In this document: piece by piece, positions 1 through 5,901 of the stretch
Numbering within the stretch: position 1 is the stretch's first letter
How the letters are laid out: every line of letters begins with the position of its first letter
Assembly: GCA_030620115.1 (NCBI GenBank)
Contig: JAUXFG010000152.1
Coordinates: forward strand, 1 to 9,489
Origin: Candidatus Fermentibacterota bacterium
GTDB lineage: Bacteria; JAFGKV01
DNA: 9,489 nucleotides
Direction of reading: 5' to 3'
The notes under the pieces: generated by a model
What the model was told of the DNA's origin: nothing
Databases searched by the model: none
Seen by the model: only the letters and a program-made list of their open reading frames with translations
Program-made: the position numbers and the translations under genes

Positions 1-130
1 ACGTAGACGGGCCTGCCTCGACGGCTTGTCACGGCGTAGTCATACGTAGACGGAAGCCTTGGCGTAGACGGGCCTGCCACGGCGGAGCCTTGGCGTAGAC
101 GGGAGGCGTAGTCCCGCGTACTGCGCGGGA
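1..130. repeat. Cluster of short CGTAGACGG-type repeats
   Basis: The 9-mer CGTAGACGG occurs at 2, 45, 63 and 94, and the longer string GCCTTGGCGTAGACGGG occurs twice (about 56-72 and 87-103). CGGGCCTGCC also recurs. The spacing is irregular, so this is not a CRISPR array or a clean tandem repeat. It looks like remnants of a dispersed intergenic repeat family. No convincing reading frame uses this stretch. It may continue to the left of the window. Confidence 0.65.
111..130. repeat. GTCCCGCG...GCGGGA palindromic unit
   Basis: The arms TCCCGC (112-117) and GCGGGA (125-130) can pair across a short loop. A near-identical unit lies at 2701-2720 in the infA leader; both have the form CG(T/A)AGTCCCGCG, a short variable core, then GCGGGAT. 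Two copies with shared flanks in different gaps point to a small dispersed palindrome. It sits 82 bp upstream of the P-loop gene start. There is no T-tract, so it is not a clear terminator. Confidence 0.55.
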
Positions 131-211
131 TGAAGATGGGATGTCGAAATGTGAGATTATTCTTGCGCGAACCCCGCGAAACCCTTCCCTCACCAAGAAA
201 GAGGCGTAAAG

Positions 212-982
212 ATGGGCAAAAATACGTTTGATATCATTATCTTGAATGGCCGTCCCGCGGCCGGAAAATCCGAGGTGATCGACTACCTCAAGGGCACTCC
301 GCTGGATGAACGTATCCGCCGCTTTCACATTGGCGAGTTCGAGGAATTCGATGATTTCCCGATCCTTTGGGAACGCTTTGAGGATGATGATATCTACCAA
401 CGGCACGGAAAGCCCCGCCTTATCTCTGACACCACATTCGAGTACCAAGGAAAAACCCTTCCGGGTTACGTATTCAAGGATCCGTTCTTCTGGAACTTCC
501 TCATTGAGAAGCTCAACCTTTCCTACGCCAAGCGACTTCGGGACGTGCCGCGCTACCATGAGACGACGACTGCTCTATTCGAGTTTGCCAGAGGAAAACA
601 ACACGGTGGGTTTAGAGAAGCCTACTCGTTCCTTTCCGACGACGTCCTCACCAAGGCAAACACCATCTACATCAAGGTGAGTTGGGAAGAATCGCTCCGC
701 AAGAATCGGCGACGCTACAATCCTGACAAGCCGGATAGTATTCTGGAACACGCGCTTGAAGACAAGAAGATCGAGTTTCTCTACAAGGAATCGGAATGGG
801 AACAATTCACCGCGAAGGATCCTGAACACCTTGTAGTCAGGGACCATCGAATTCCCTACGCGATTTTTGATAATGAGCCCGAGAAAACGGATAAACCGGA
901 GCTACTGGGAAATCACCTTGAAGAGGTTTGCAGGCGGCTCTGGGGATTAAGGGTTCGCACAGGAATAGGTTCGCAGTCCTGA
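212..982 (+). CDS. P-loop NTPase, small-molecule kinase-like, unassigned
   Basis: The 256-aa product opens with a hydrophobic beta strand (FDIIILN, 6-12) running into a Walker A loop, GRPAAGKS (13-20). This is the layout of adenylate-kinase-like and nucleoside-kinase-like P-loop proteins. A second hydrophobic strand, TIYIKV (151-156), leads into SWEESLRKNRRRYNPD, whose arginines (163, 166-168) resemble the lid/sensor region that contacts ATP phosphates. The middle is rich in aromatic and acidic residues and would be expected to hold the acceptor substrate. There is no signal peptide or membrane segment, so it should be cytosolic. The ATG has a good ribosome site, AAAGAGG (198-204), 7 bases upstream. 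The gene stands alone between repeat-filled gaps, so its neighbours give no substrate clue. ATP binding is well supported; kinase activity is inferred and the substrate is unknown. The C-terminal tail (RVRTGIGSQS) lies over a GGTTCGCA direct repeat (952-959, 968-975) and may be a recent extension. Confidence 0.85.
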   Translation: MGKNTFDIIILNGRPAAGKSEVIDYLKGTPLDERIRRFHIGEFEEFDDFPILWERFEDDDIYQRHGKPRLISDTTFEYQGKTLPGYVFKDPFFWNFLIEKLNLSYAKRLRDVPRYHETTTALFEFARGKQHGGFREAYSFLSDDVLTKANTIYIKVSWEESLRKNRRRYNPDKPDSILEHALEDKKIEFLYKESEWEQFTAKDPEHLVVRDHRIPYAIFDNEPEKTDKPELLGNHLEEVCRRLWGLRVRTGIGSQS

Positions 983-1019
983 CGCACAGATTTGCCGCAG
1001 AATTGGTCTCCCCATGTAG

Positions 1020-1096
1020 GGGCATGGCATGCCGTGCCCTCCGGAGGTCCGCCAGTTGGCGGATCGAGGATTTCACGATCCCTCCCCGTACGGGAG
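1020..1096. repeat. Chain of five short inverted repeats
   Basis: Five inverted repeats follow each other almost without gaps. They are GGGCATGGCATGCCGTGCCC (1020-1039, one G-T pair), CCTCCGGAGG (1038-1047), TCCGCCAGTTGGCGGA (1048-1063), GGATCG...CGATCC (1061-1066 with 1076-1081) and CTCCCCGTACGGGAG (1082-1096). Neighbouring stems partly exclude one another. None is followed by a T-tract. This could be a mosaic of dispersed palindromic repeats or a structured RNA; I favour the first. Confidence 0.55.
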
Positions 1097-1128
1097 ACAC
1101 ATCCAGCGGCATCAGCTTTGCGCTTGGC

Positions 1129-1180
1129 GGCGGAGGTACATAGCTTCATCGCTTCGCATGAGGACGAACATAGCTCCGCC
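1129..1180. repeat. Hairpin with GGCGGAG/CTCCGCC arms
   Basis: Perfect 7-bp arms, GGCGGAG (1129-1135) and CTCCGCC (1174-1180), each sit next to a matching tract: ACATAG follows the left arm (1138-1143) and precedes the right arm (1168-1173) in the same orientation. The interior contains TTCATCGCTTCGCATGAGG. It resembles the repeat remnants elsewhere in the window. No function is apparent. Confidence 0.4.
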
Positions 1181-1437
1181 ACTCTACGCATTTGACCACT
1201 GGAGTGATGGACTGGTGGAATACCGGGTTGCAGGGACGAGAGATCCTGATTTCTCTTCCGACCCAGGATCTCCTTTTCCACACCGCATTATTCCATTTCT
1301 CCAGAAGGGAGATCGAAGCGTGAGTCGGCATGGGAGACGCTGCGTGGCATAGAACTGCAGAAGTTACGGATTTCTCTCCTGCTGCACTGACCTACTGAGA
1401 ACTTACAGTTCCGATACATCCACACGAGGGAGGTGGC

Positions 1438-2490
1438 ATGAACGCGAAGAAGTCTCTGACTGACTGGTTGGCAGAATATAGCATCTGGGTTTTCGCCTTC
1501 GGATACTTCGCCAGTTACGTCCCCTACAGCCTGATGGTCAAATTGCTGAGCAAGGGACTTCTTCCCGCGCTGAATGGTCAGAGTCTCGCCGGATTCACGC
1601 TCCTTCCCATATCGGTCAGCGCCTCGGCGGTGGGAATGGTGATCTTCTTGATCGCGACACGCTGGTGGAAGTTTGCCGCCCGCTCGAAGATCATGGGTGT
1701 CAATCTCCCACATCCCACGCGCTGGACGTTTCTCTCCGGCCTCTGCACTGCAATGATCATCGGCACAACCACATTGGCGTACACGTTCGAGGGTGTGAGT
1801 ATTGTGTTCGCCATGCTGCTCATGCGAGGTGGGGTACTCATCATCGCGCCCATCGTCGATGCATTGTCAAAGAGACATGTCCGCTGGTTTTCCTGGGCCG
1901 GTCTCGCCTGCGCCCTTTGCGCACTCCTCGTCAGCCTAGTTGATACTGACAGCTACACCATCCCCTTCCTCTGCGCCATCGACATCGCCATCTACCTGGC
2001 CAGCTACTTCATCCGGCTTCGCTTCATGAGTCGATTGGCCAAGTCCAGCGTAACCCATGCGAATCGGAAGTACTTTGCTGAGGAACAGATGGTGGCAGCC
2101 CCCGCACTCGTACTCATCCTGGCCATCATTGCGGTTTTCGGCAGCGGTGAGATGGCACAGACTATTCGGGCCGGCTTCACCGCCCATTGGGGAATGCCCT
2201 ACTTTGCGGCGATCATCTGGGTCGGCATATTCTCACAAGGTACCGGCATCTTCGGCAGCTTGGTGTTCCTCGATCGGCGCGAGAATACCTTCTGTGTTCC
2301 GGTGAATCGATCCTCAAGTATTATCGCCGGGGTCATCGCAACACTCGCCTTGACCTTTTTCTTCGATCAGCGCGCTCCCCGGGCAACTCAGTTCATCGGC
2401 GCAGCGATCATCATTCTTGCTGTCCTTTTCTTGAGTATTCCCCCGGCACTCGCCAAACGAAAGGCTGCAAGAGATAAGCTGGGATCGTAG
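1438..2490 (+). CDS. Ten-helix membrane protein, EamA/DMT transporter-like
   Basis: The 350-aa protein is strongly hydrophobic, with about ten predicted transmembrane helices near 15-38, 50-75, 97-118, 122-140, 150-168, 174-193, 217-236, 253-277, 292-309 and 317-335. Ten helices in two halves is the plan of the drug/metabolite transporter superfamily (EamA type). Two local patterns fit. MLLMRGGVLIIAPIVDALSK followed by a tryptophan-containing helix resembles the end of the first EamA repeat, and VPVNRSSSIIAGVIA followed by QFIGAAIIILAVLFLS resembles the end of the second. The C-terminus is basic (KRKAARDK), suggesting a cytoplasmic end. The ATG has a strong ribosome site, GAGGGAGG (1426-1433). 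The family exports or imports small metabolites across the inner membrane, but the substrate cannot be read here and the neighbours do not help. The match is by fold plan and motifs, so a divergent DMT family is likely. Confidence 0.8.
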   Translation: MNAKKSLTDWLAEYSIWVFAFGYFASYVPYSLMVKLLSKGLLPALNGQSLAGFTLLPISVSASAVGMVIFLIATRWWKFAARSKIMGVNLPHPTRWTFLSGLCTAMIIGTTTLAYTFEGVSIVFAMLLMRGGVLIIAPIVDALSKRHVRWFSWAGLACALCALLVSLVDTDSYTIPFLCAIDIAIYLASYFIRLRFMSRLAKSSVTHANRKYFAEEQMVAAPALVLILAIIAVFGSGEMAQTIRAGFTAHWGMPYFAAIIWVGIFSQGTGIFGSLVFLDRRENTFCVPVNRSSSIIAGVIATLALTFFFDQRAPRATQFIGAAIIILAVLFLSIPPALAKRKAARDKLGS

Positions 2491-2540
2491 CTGCCCGGAA
2501 CGATGAAGGACTCAAGTACACCGGTTTGATAATAGTGCGT

Positions 2541-2596
2541 GATTCATGAATCGATCACACAACGGGGAAAGCGGATGCATGTGGGCAATTCCACAT
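2541..2596. other. Two palindromes between the transporter gene and the infA promoter
   Basis: GATTCATGAATC (2541-2552) is a perfect 12-bp palindrome, and the wider stretch GTGAT...ATCAC can also pair. ATGTGG-GCAATT-CCACAT (2579-2596) is a perfect 6-bp stem with a 6-base loop, ending 22 bases before the -35 box at 2619. Neither has a T-tract, so they are poor intrinsic terminators for the transporter gene. They could be operators for the infA promoter; this is a suggestion from position only. Confidence 0.35.
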
Positions 2597-2618
2597 TAAC
2601 GCTTCCGCTCCTGTCGGC

Positions 2619-2647
2619 TTGACAACCTGAACACCGGAGAATACATT
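2619..2647 (+). promoter_or_regulatory. Sigma-70-like promoter for infA
   Basis: A perfect -35 hexamer TTGACA (2619-2624) is followed by exactly 17 bases and a -10-like TACATT (2642-2647, 4 of 6 to consensus). The predicted start of transcription is near 2654, giving a leader of about 120 bases before the infA start codon. It is the best promoter match I found in the window, and it faces the right gene. Confidence 0.6.
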
Positions 2648-2668
2648 CGTTCGGCAAATTTGGCTATT

Positions 2669-2739
2669 AGCCCACTTTTGTCACCATCTCTCGTAACGAA
2701 GTCCCGCGGCGGACGCGGGATTGGTGACAAATGCGGGCT
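2669..2739 (+). promoter_or_regulatory. Nested stem structure in the infA leader
   Basis: Three inverted repeats nest within the predicted infA leader. AGCCC (2669-2673) pairs with GGGCT (2735-2739), TTTGTCACC (2677-2685) with GGTGACAAA (2723-2731), and TCCCGC (2702-2707) with GCGGGA (2715-2720). The middle arm is a perfect 9-bp stem. The structure ends 35 bases before the GTG start, so it does not itself bury the ribosome site. The innermost stem matches the dispersed palindrome at 111-130, so part of the structure may be an inserted repeat. A regulatory role is inferred; no T-tract for attenuation is seen. Confidence 0.45.
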
Positions 2740-2774
2740 CTCATTAACTCTGGAAGAATCTGAGGTTTGGAACT

Positions 2775-3068
2775 GTGCCAGTGCAGAGGAAACGCAAAGC
2801 AGCCATTGAGGCAGCTCGCGCACGGAATCGGGTTGAGAGTGAGCGAAAGCCCCCAAAAGAGGGAACCATAGAGGTTCAAGGTACGGTGACTGAGCCGTTG
2901 CCGAACGCGATGTTTCGCGTTACTCTCGAAAACGGGCACGTGATACTCGCTCACGTATCAGGCAAGATGCGCAAGCATTTTATCCGTATACTTCCCGGTG
3001 ACAAAGTCACGCTCGAGCTTTCTCCCTATGACCTGTCGAGGGGGCGGATCACCTACCGTTTCAAGTAG
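2775..3068 (+). CDS. infA: Translation initiation factor IF-1, N-terminally extended
   Basis: Residues 28-97 match IF-1 nearly end to end. Hallmarks include PNAMFRV (43-49), LENGH (51-55), [18 protein letters not shown] (59-76) and [16 protein letters not shown] (82-97). IF-1 is the small OB-fold protein that binds the A site of the 30S subunit during initiation. The usual length is about 72 aa. Here about 26 extra residues precede the fold: a basic, helix-prone stretch, [20 protein letters not shown]. The start is GTG at 2775, with GAGG (2762-2765) 9 bases upstream. A second GTG at 2781 is too far from that site. No ATG, GTG or TTG lies between codon 3 and codon 36, and codon 36 is already inside the first strand of the fold, so an ordinary short start is not available. 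An in-frame stop at 2745 limits the upstream side. The gene stands alone with its own promoter, not beside ribosomal protein genes. Confidence 0.95.
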   Translation: MPVQRKRKAAIEAARARNRVESERKPPKEGTIEVQGTVTEPLPNAMFRVTLENGHVILAHVSGKMRKHFIRILPGDKVTLELSPYDLSRGRITYRFK

Positions 3069-3100
3069 CCATAGGCTGCTATGCTGTCGGCTCAGCCGAC
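3064..3100. terminator. Hairpins at the convergent infA/HEAT gene ends
   Basis: AGTAGCC-ATA-GGCTGCT (3064-3080, one G-T pair) spans the infA stop codon and reaches the stop codon of the opposing gene. Right beside it, GTCGGC-TCA-GCCGAC (3086-3100) is a perfect 6-bp stem inside the last codons of the HEAT-like gene. Only 10 bp separate the two stop codons, so any shared termination must occur here. Neither stem has a following T-tract on either strand, so intrinsic termination is uncertain. Confidence 0.35.
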
Positions 3101-4062
3101 GCGCACGAGACCTCCTCAAGGCAAACAGCAATCGTCTCATCTCGGGTTTCGCGAGCATTGTGCCAGCCTGTTACCACATCAAAAGCCAAGGCGGGATAGC
3201 TCCTGGTCACTCTTCTCAACTGCCTGAGGGCCGATTTTCTTACGATATTCATCGGATCACAGAGCAGAGGCTTAATGGTCGCCAGCGCCTCATAGGGCGC
3301 CGCATCACGCCAGTGGACGAGTCCACGTGCCACTGTCAGCCTTACGAACCAATGAGTTCGATCTCGTGATAGATGAATCAATTGTGGTAGGGCATTCTCA
3401 AGATCCTCGACTGCATGGGAGCTCAAAGCCCGCGCGCAACCTTCTCTCACCAGGGCTGATCTATCGTAGGCAAGATCATGAAGAAGCCCAGGGATGGTCG
3501 ATCCATTGGGGCGCCTTCCCGTGGCAATGAATCTGACCGCTGTCTCACGCACATATTCATTCTGATCGTTCAGCCACGGGGCAACTGTCTGCCAGGTTGC
3601 CTTGTCGCTTATCCCCCAGCAGGTGCCAAGACATGCCTGAACCTCACGTTGGATCCACTGCTGAGGCACACAGGCCATGAGCCGGAGAGTATGGAGCGCG
3701 GTATCCAGGTGGGACCGGGCAATACGATTGCAGAGACGTACCCGGAGAACCTGGACCCATGGTTCGGTCTCCTGATTCTGCACCAGATCGCATATCACTA
3801 CATCCGGGAGCCGTCCCGAGTGTCTCATCAGCGAATCAAGCGCTTGCGCTCGCACGTTGCAGTCATCATCGCGGGCAAGCACCGCCAGCAGGAGAAGCTC
3901 AGCATCAGTGCATGCGCCCCCAGCAACGACAATCCTGGCAAGCAAGATGCGGCTTGATCTTGGGTATCGCAGAAGCAGGGCTTCAGCTTCCCTCTGTCTA
4001 CCCCGTGCGATCAGATCAACCAGCGTATTCAGGAGAACTTCGATGTCTGTTTTCTCTGCCAT
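3079..4062 (-). CDS. HEAT-repeat-like alpha-helical protein, function unknown
   Basis: From the ATG at 4062 the product is 327 aa. It consists of repeated helix pairs with the HEAT signature of an aspartate turn followed by VR and a small-residue helix. Examples are RDDDCNVRAQALDSL (64-78), LNDQNEYVRETAVRFIA (164-180), AYDRSALVREGCARALSS (198-215), SRDRTHWFVRLTVARGL (232-248) and LCDPMNIVRKSALRQL (267-282). Such repeats form curved protein-binding scaffolds; a distant likeness to the AlkD-type DNA alkylation repair fold is possible but not shown. There is no signal peptide or membrane segment, so it is probably cytosolic. The frame is open further, to TTG codons at 4083 and 4086, but those lack a well-placed ribosome site. 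The ATG has AAGGAG (4065-4070) only 2 bases away, which is tight. The gene converges on infA and ends 10 bp from it. The exact role is unknown. Confidence 0.75.
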   Translation of the reverse strand: MAEKTDIEVLLNTLVDLIARGRQREAEALLLRYPRSSRILLARIVVAGGACTDAELLLLAVLARDDDCNVRAQALDSLMRHSGRLPDVVICDLVQNQETEPWVQVLRVRLCNRIARSHLDTALHTLRLMACVPQQWIQREVQACLGTCWGISDKATWQTVAPWLNDQNEYVRETAVRFIATGRRPNGSTIPGLLHDLAYDRSALVREGCARALSSHAVEDLENALPQLIHLSRDRTHWFVRLTVARGLVHWRDAAPYEALATIKPLLCDPMNIVRKSALRQLRRVTRSYPALAFDVVTGWHNARETRDETIAVCLEEVSCASAEPTA

Positions 4063-4133
4063 GACTCCTTCTCTATCCTCCAACAACTCATACTATCTTT
4101 CTCCTCCGGCCACCGCAAGCACACTCGTCGCAT
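4029..4133 (-). other. Possible 34-codon leader ORF overlapping the HEAT gene start
   Basis: ATG at 4133 follows AGAGGAG and opens a 34-codon frame ending at TGA 4029-4031. A second in-frame ATG at 4091 has an even better GGAGGAG (4101-4107), 9 bases upstream. The frame runs through the HEAT gene start codon in a different register and stops 34 bases inside that gene. The predicted peptide (MRRVCLRWPEEKDSM...) is basic and tryptophan-rich and resembles nothing I know. It may be a leader peptide that affects initiation at 4062, or chance. Confidence 0.25.
4090..4118 (-). promoter_or_regulatory. Weak candidate promoter for the HEAT-like gene
   Basis: On the minus strand TTGCGG (4113-4118) is followed by 17 bases and TAGTAT (4090-4095). 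The -35 matches consensus at only 3 of 6 positions and the -10 at 4 of 6. If used, transcription would start near 4083, giving a short leader to the ATG at 4062 and skipping the TTG alternatives. The evidence is weak. Confidence 0.2.
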
Positions 4134-4209
4134 TCTCTCCTCTGACCCAAGGCTTTTTGACAGATGAGGAAGGGTATGGTCTTTCAATTCATGAGAGCGC
4201 CGTTTGGGG

Positions 4210-4245
4210 AACTGATTAAGTTCCTGCGCAGGAACTTAATCAGTT
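4210..4245. repeat. Perfect 36-bp palindrome
   Basis: AACTGATTAAGTTCCTGC (4210-4227) is followed directly by its exact reverse complement (4228-4245), with no spacer. The two flanking pairs (4208/4247 and 4209/4246) would be G-U pairs in a plus-strand transcript. On the plus strand it runs into TTTT (4244-4247), as a terminator would, but no plus-strand gene lies upstream. On the minus strand it is followed by CCCC and lies 364 bases beyond the TPR-like gene stop. It may be a bidirectional terminator, a protein-binding site or a dispersed palindrome. Confidence 0.8.
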
Positions 4246-4364
4246 TTGGTACGTGATTTGGGGATGTTTCATTTTCTCGTTTTACTGTCTCGGCCTCGTG
4301 GTAGGGCTCACGATAGGAATACAATATCCCGTAGAGAGATTCCGGAACCGTGGCCCCACCCTCA

Positions 4365-4439
4365 GCCATTGCGAGGAGAGTAGCTGCGAAGCAATGTCAT
4401 GCTCTCAACTGAGATCGCCGCGCTACCGCTCGCGATGAC
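4365..4439. repeat. CATTGCGAG hairpin repeat, copy 1
   Basis: The left arm begins CATTGCGAGGAG (4367) and continues to GAAGCAATG; the right arm runs GAGATCGCCGCGCTACC to GCTCGCGATGA. The arms are imperfect inverted repeats, giving a hairpin of about 75 bp. The same layout recurs 90 bp further on. CATTGCGAG...GAAGCAATCTC elements are, to my knowledge, common intergenic repeats in many environmental bacterial genomes. Confidence 0.7.
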
Positions 4440-4453
4440 CAGCTCCTCCACCT

Positions 4454-4527
4454 GTCATTGCGAGGAGGGTAGCGACGAAGCAATCTCATCCGCCCATTGA
4501 GATCGCCGCGCTACCGCTCGCGATGAC
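4454..4527. repeat. CATTGCGAG hairpin repeat, copy 2
   Basis: GTCATTGCGAGGAGGGTAGC (from 4454) through GAAGCAATCTCA forms the left arm, and TGAGATCGCC...GCTACCGCTCGCGATGAC (to 4527) forms the right arm. The outer ends GTCAT and ATGAC pair exactly. The right arm from GAGATCGCCGCGCTACC onward is identical to copy 1, while the loop and part of the left arm differ. The copies are 14 bp apart in the same orientation. Confidence 0.75.
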
Positions 4528-4608
4528 CCCCGTCCTGAAATCCGCATGCCCGGGCGTAGCATAGCGAAGACTTGAACCCTTGAACCTCTGAAACCCTTAT
4601 GCATCTCA

Positions 4609-5901
4609 TTACTGGAGCAGTCTGCTTCGGGCGCGGGCGGCATGAGGGCTTCCCGGGTACCGCGTGAGAAGCTCCATGTAGAGGACCGCCGCGCTCTCAG
4701 GCTGCACCATGCGTGCAAGGCAGTCTCCTTGCCCCAAAAGCGCCACAGCCGCCATTTCCTCGAATCCGCCCAGGTCCATCCATGCCGCCAATGCCCTGGT
4801 CATCTCTCCACATTGCTCCCAACACCGTGCCGCACGGAGGGTCAGATGCGCCGCAAGGGGAGGGACCACCTTGGGAATCATGGCATGATAGGCCCTGGCC
4901 GCATCACACCAACGCCGACGCAGCTCCATTCTTTGAGCAGCCAGGATTCTCTTTCGCATTTCCTCATCCTCCGGGAGGAGGGGAGCGAGCCGCGCCAGGG
5001 CGAGGGCGTCATTCGCCTCGTCCAGATCAGGACATGTACCCGCCAGGCCAATAAGACGCTCGGCGTGGCTTTCGTCTCCATGATCCAGATATCGTATGAG
5101 CCCCTGGAGAAGCAGCGCCTCCGACCGTTCTCTCGTTCTCGATTTTCTTACCTTGGCCAAGAGTTGCAGCGCCTCTTCATCCTTCCCCTCATCTATGAAG
5201 AGAATCCTGGCTCGCAGGATACTTGCCCGATCACGGTGGAATCCTGAGGGGTGGCCGGATGCCAGAATCTCGTCGAGCACACTGGCGGCCTTTCCATGGT
5301 GATGGAGCCCTATGAGTGATTGAGCCAAGGAGAGTAGAAGCCGGGGATCGAGCAGCTCTCCTCGCTCCTTCAGGCGAAAGAGGGCCCATGTCGCATTGTC
5401 CCATGCTTGTTGCTCGAACGCCTCCTGTGCAATGGTGAACAGTGTGGCATTGGACAGGCCGTCATCCTGTGCCAGCGTGCACTTGTGCTCTTCGAATCCA
5501 AGGCTGTCTCCCGCAGTCGAGCAAAGCAAGAGAAGCACTTCCTCCATGCCAGATACAGGCTGCTCGAGCCGTTCCAGCTCTTCCACGAGCAGCATGACGC
5601 TGGCCCTCTCTTGCCCGCGTTTCAGTGTCATGAAGATCTGCGAGGCATCCATTCCCTCGAGCAGCAGTTGATTGATCATCTGGGCGCCTTCCTCCATGTC
5701 ATCCTGCTGCATGACCTTCCTGAGCTTCGCCTTGAGCGAGGCAAGATGCGATGTGCGTGCCCGGGCGGGGAGAATCTTCGGCTCCGGCTGTTGCGCGGCA
5801 AGGGGGAGCGGACAAAATGGCAGGATCATGAGCATCGCGAGCATCATGCTCCCGATCCTTCCACGACAGCGCCACCAGCTCTTCTTCACTAACGACTTCA
5901 C
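4609..5901 (-). CDS. Secreted TPR-like protein coupled to the DUF4175-like gene
   Basis: The 430-aa product starts with a classic signal peptide: basic MKSLVKKSWWRCRGR, a hydrophobic core (about 17-34) and a PLAA cleavage region, with the mature protein likely starting at Q37. The rest is alpha-helical with alanine- and leucine-rich helix pairs of TPR type. The clearest unit is at the C-terminus: ALLGQGDCLARMVQPESAAV, then YMELLTRYPGSPHAARAR (about 387-425), like the YbgF/BamD style of periplasmic TPRs. Other helix pairs lie near 155-210 and 258-300. Translation starts at GTG 5901, which overlaps the TGA of the upstream gene as GTGA. GGGGGAAGA just before it supplies a ribosome site, so the two genes should be translated together. 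There is no lipobox cysteine at the cleavage site, so the protein is probably soluble in the periplasm. A role as partner or scaffold of the upstream membrane protein is inferred from coupling and shared location. The molecular function is not known. Confidence 0.8.
   Translation of the reverse strand: MKSLVKKSWWRCRGRIGSMMLAMLMILPFCPLPLAAQQPEPKILPARARTSHLASLKAKLRKVMQQDDMEEGAQMINQLLLEGMDASQIFMTLKRGQERASVMLLVEELERLEQPVSGMEEVLLLLCSTAGDSLGFEEHKCTLAQDDGLSNATLFTIAQEAFEQQAWDNATWALFRLKERGELLDPRLLLSLAQSLIGLHHHGKAASVLDEILASGHPSGFHRDRASILRARILFIDEGKDEEALQLLAKVRKSRTRERSEALLLQGLIRYLDHGDESHAERLIGLAGTCPDLDEANDALALARLAPLLPEDEEMRKRILAAQRMELRRRWCDAARAYHAMIPKVVPPLAAHLTLRAARCWEQCGEMTRALAAWMDLGGFEEMAAVALLGQGDCLARMVQPESAAVLYMELLTRYPGSPHAARARSRLLQ

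Larger units (their letters stand above)
983..1437. other. Non-coding gap with hairpins, no gene seen
   Basis: This 455-bp gap separates the P-loop gene from the membrane protein gene. Short open frames exist on both strands, but they overlap each other, have unusual composition and lack good ribosome sites. The left part (1020-1180) is dense in inverted repeats, listed separately. The right part (about 1190-1310) is low complexity, with GGAGTGATGG- and GGTGGAAT-like runs. A small stem, GAACT-TAC-AGTTC (1399-1411), lies just before the ribosome site of the next gene. I see no convincing promoter; TTGACC at 1192-1197 has no good -10 partner. Confidence 0.6.
4063..4608. other. Non-coding gap with palindrome and hairpin repeats
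   Basis: This 546-bp gap lies between two minus-strand genes. It holds the possible leader ORF, a 36-bp palindrome (4210-4245) and two tandem hairpin repeats (4365-4527). The last stretch (4528-4608) has GCCCGGGC and low-complexity TGAACC/GAAACC runs near the end of the TPR-like gene. Two 61-codon open frames (4184-4369 on minus, 4253-4438 on plus) run through the palindrome or the repeat and lack ribosome sites, so I do not call them. Confidence 0.6.

Noticed and set aside
29-559. 176-codon minus-strand open frame opposite the P-loop gene
   Set aside because: It runs antisense to a gene with a clear Walker A motif and ribosome site, and its C-terminal part reads through the 1-130 repeats.
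4062-4086. Upstream TTG starts for the HEAT-like gene
   Set aside because: The nearest strong ribosome site (GGAGGAG, 4101-4107) is 14-17 bases away. The ATG at 4062 is preferred, though its own site is tight.
4184-4438. Two 61-codon open frames in the gap (minus 4184-4369, plus 4253-4438)
   Set aside because: The plus frame ends in a translation of the hairpin repeat (HCEESSCEAMS), and the minus frame reads through the palindrome. Neither has a good ribosome site.
4365-4527. CRISPR-like repeat pair
   Set aside because: Only two copies, each an imperfect hairpin of about 75 bp with a 14-bp spacer, and no cas genes. It does not fit CRISPR repeat/spacer dimensions.
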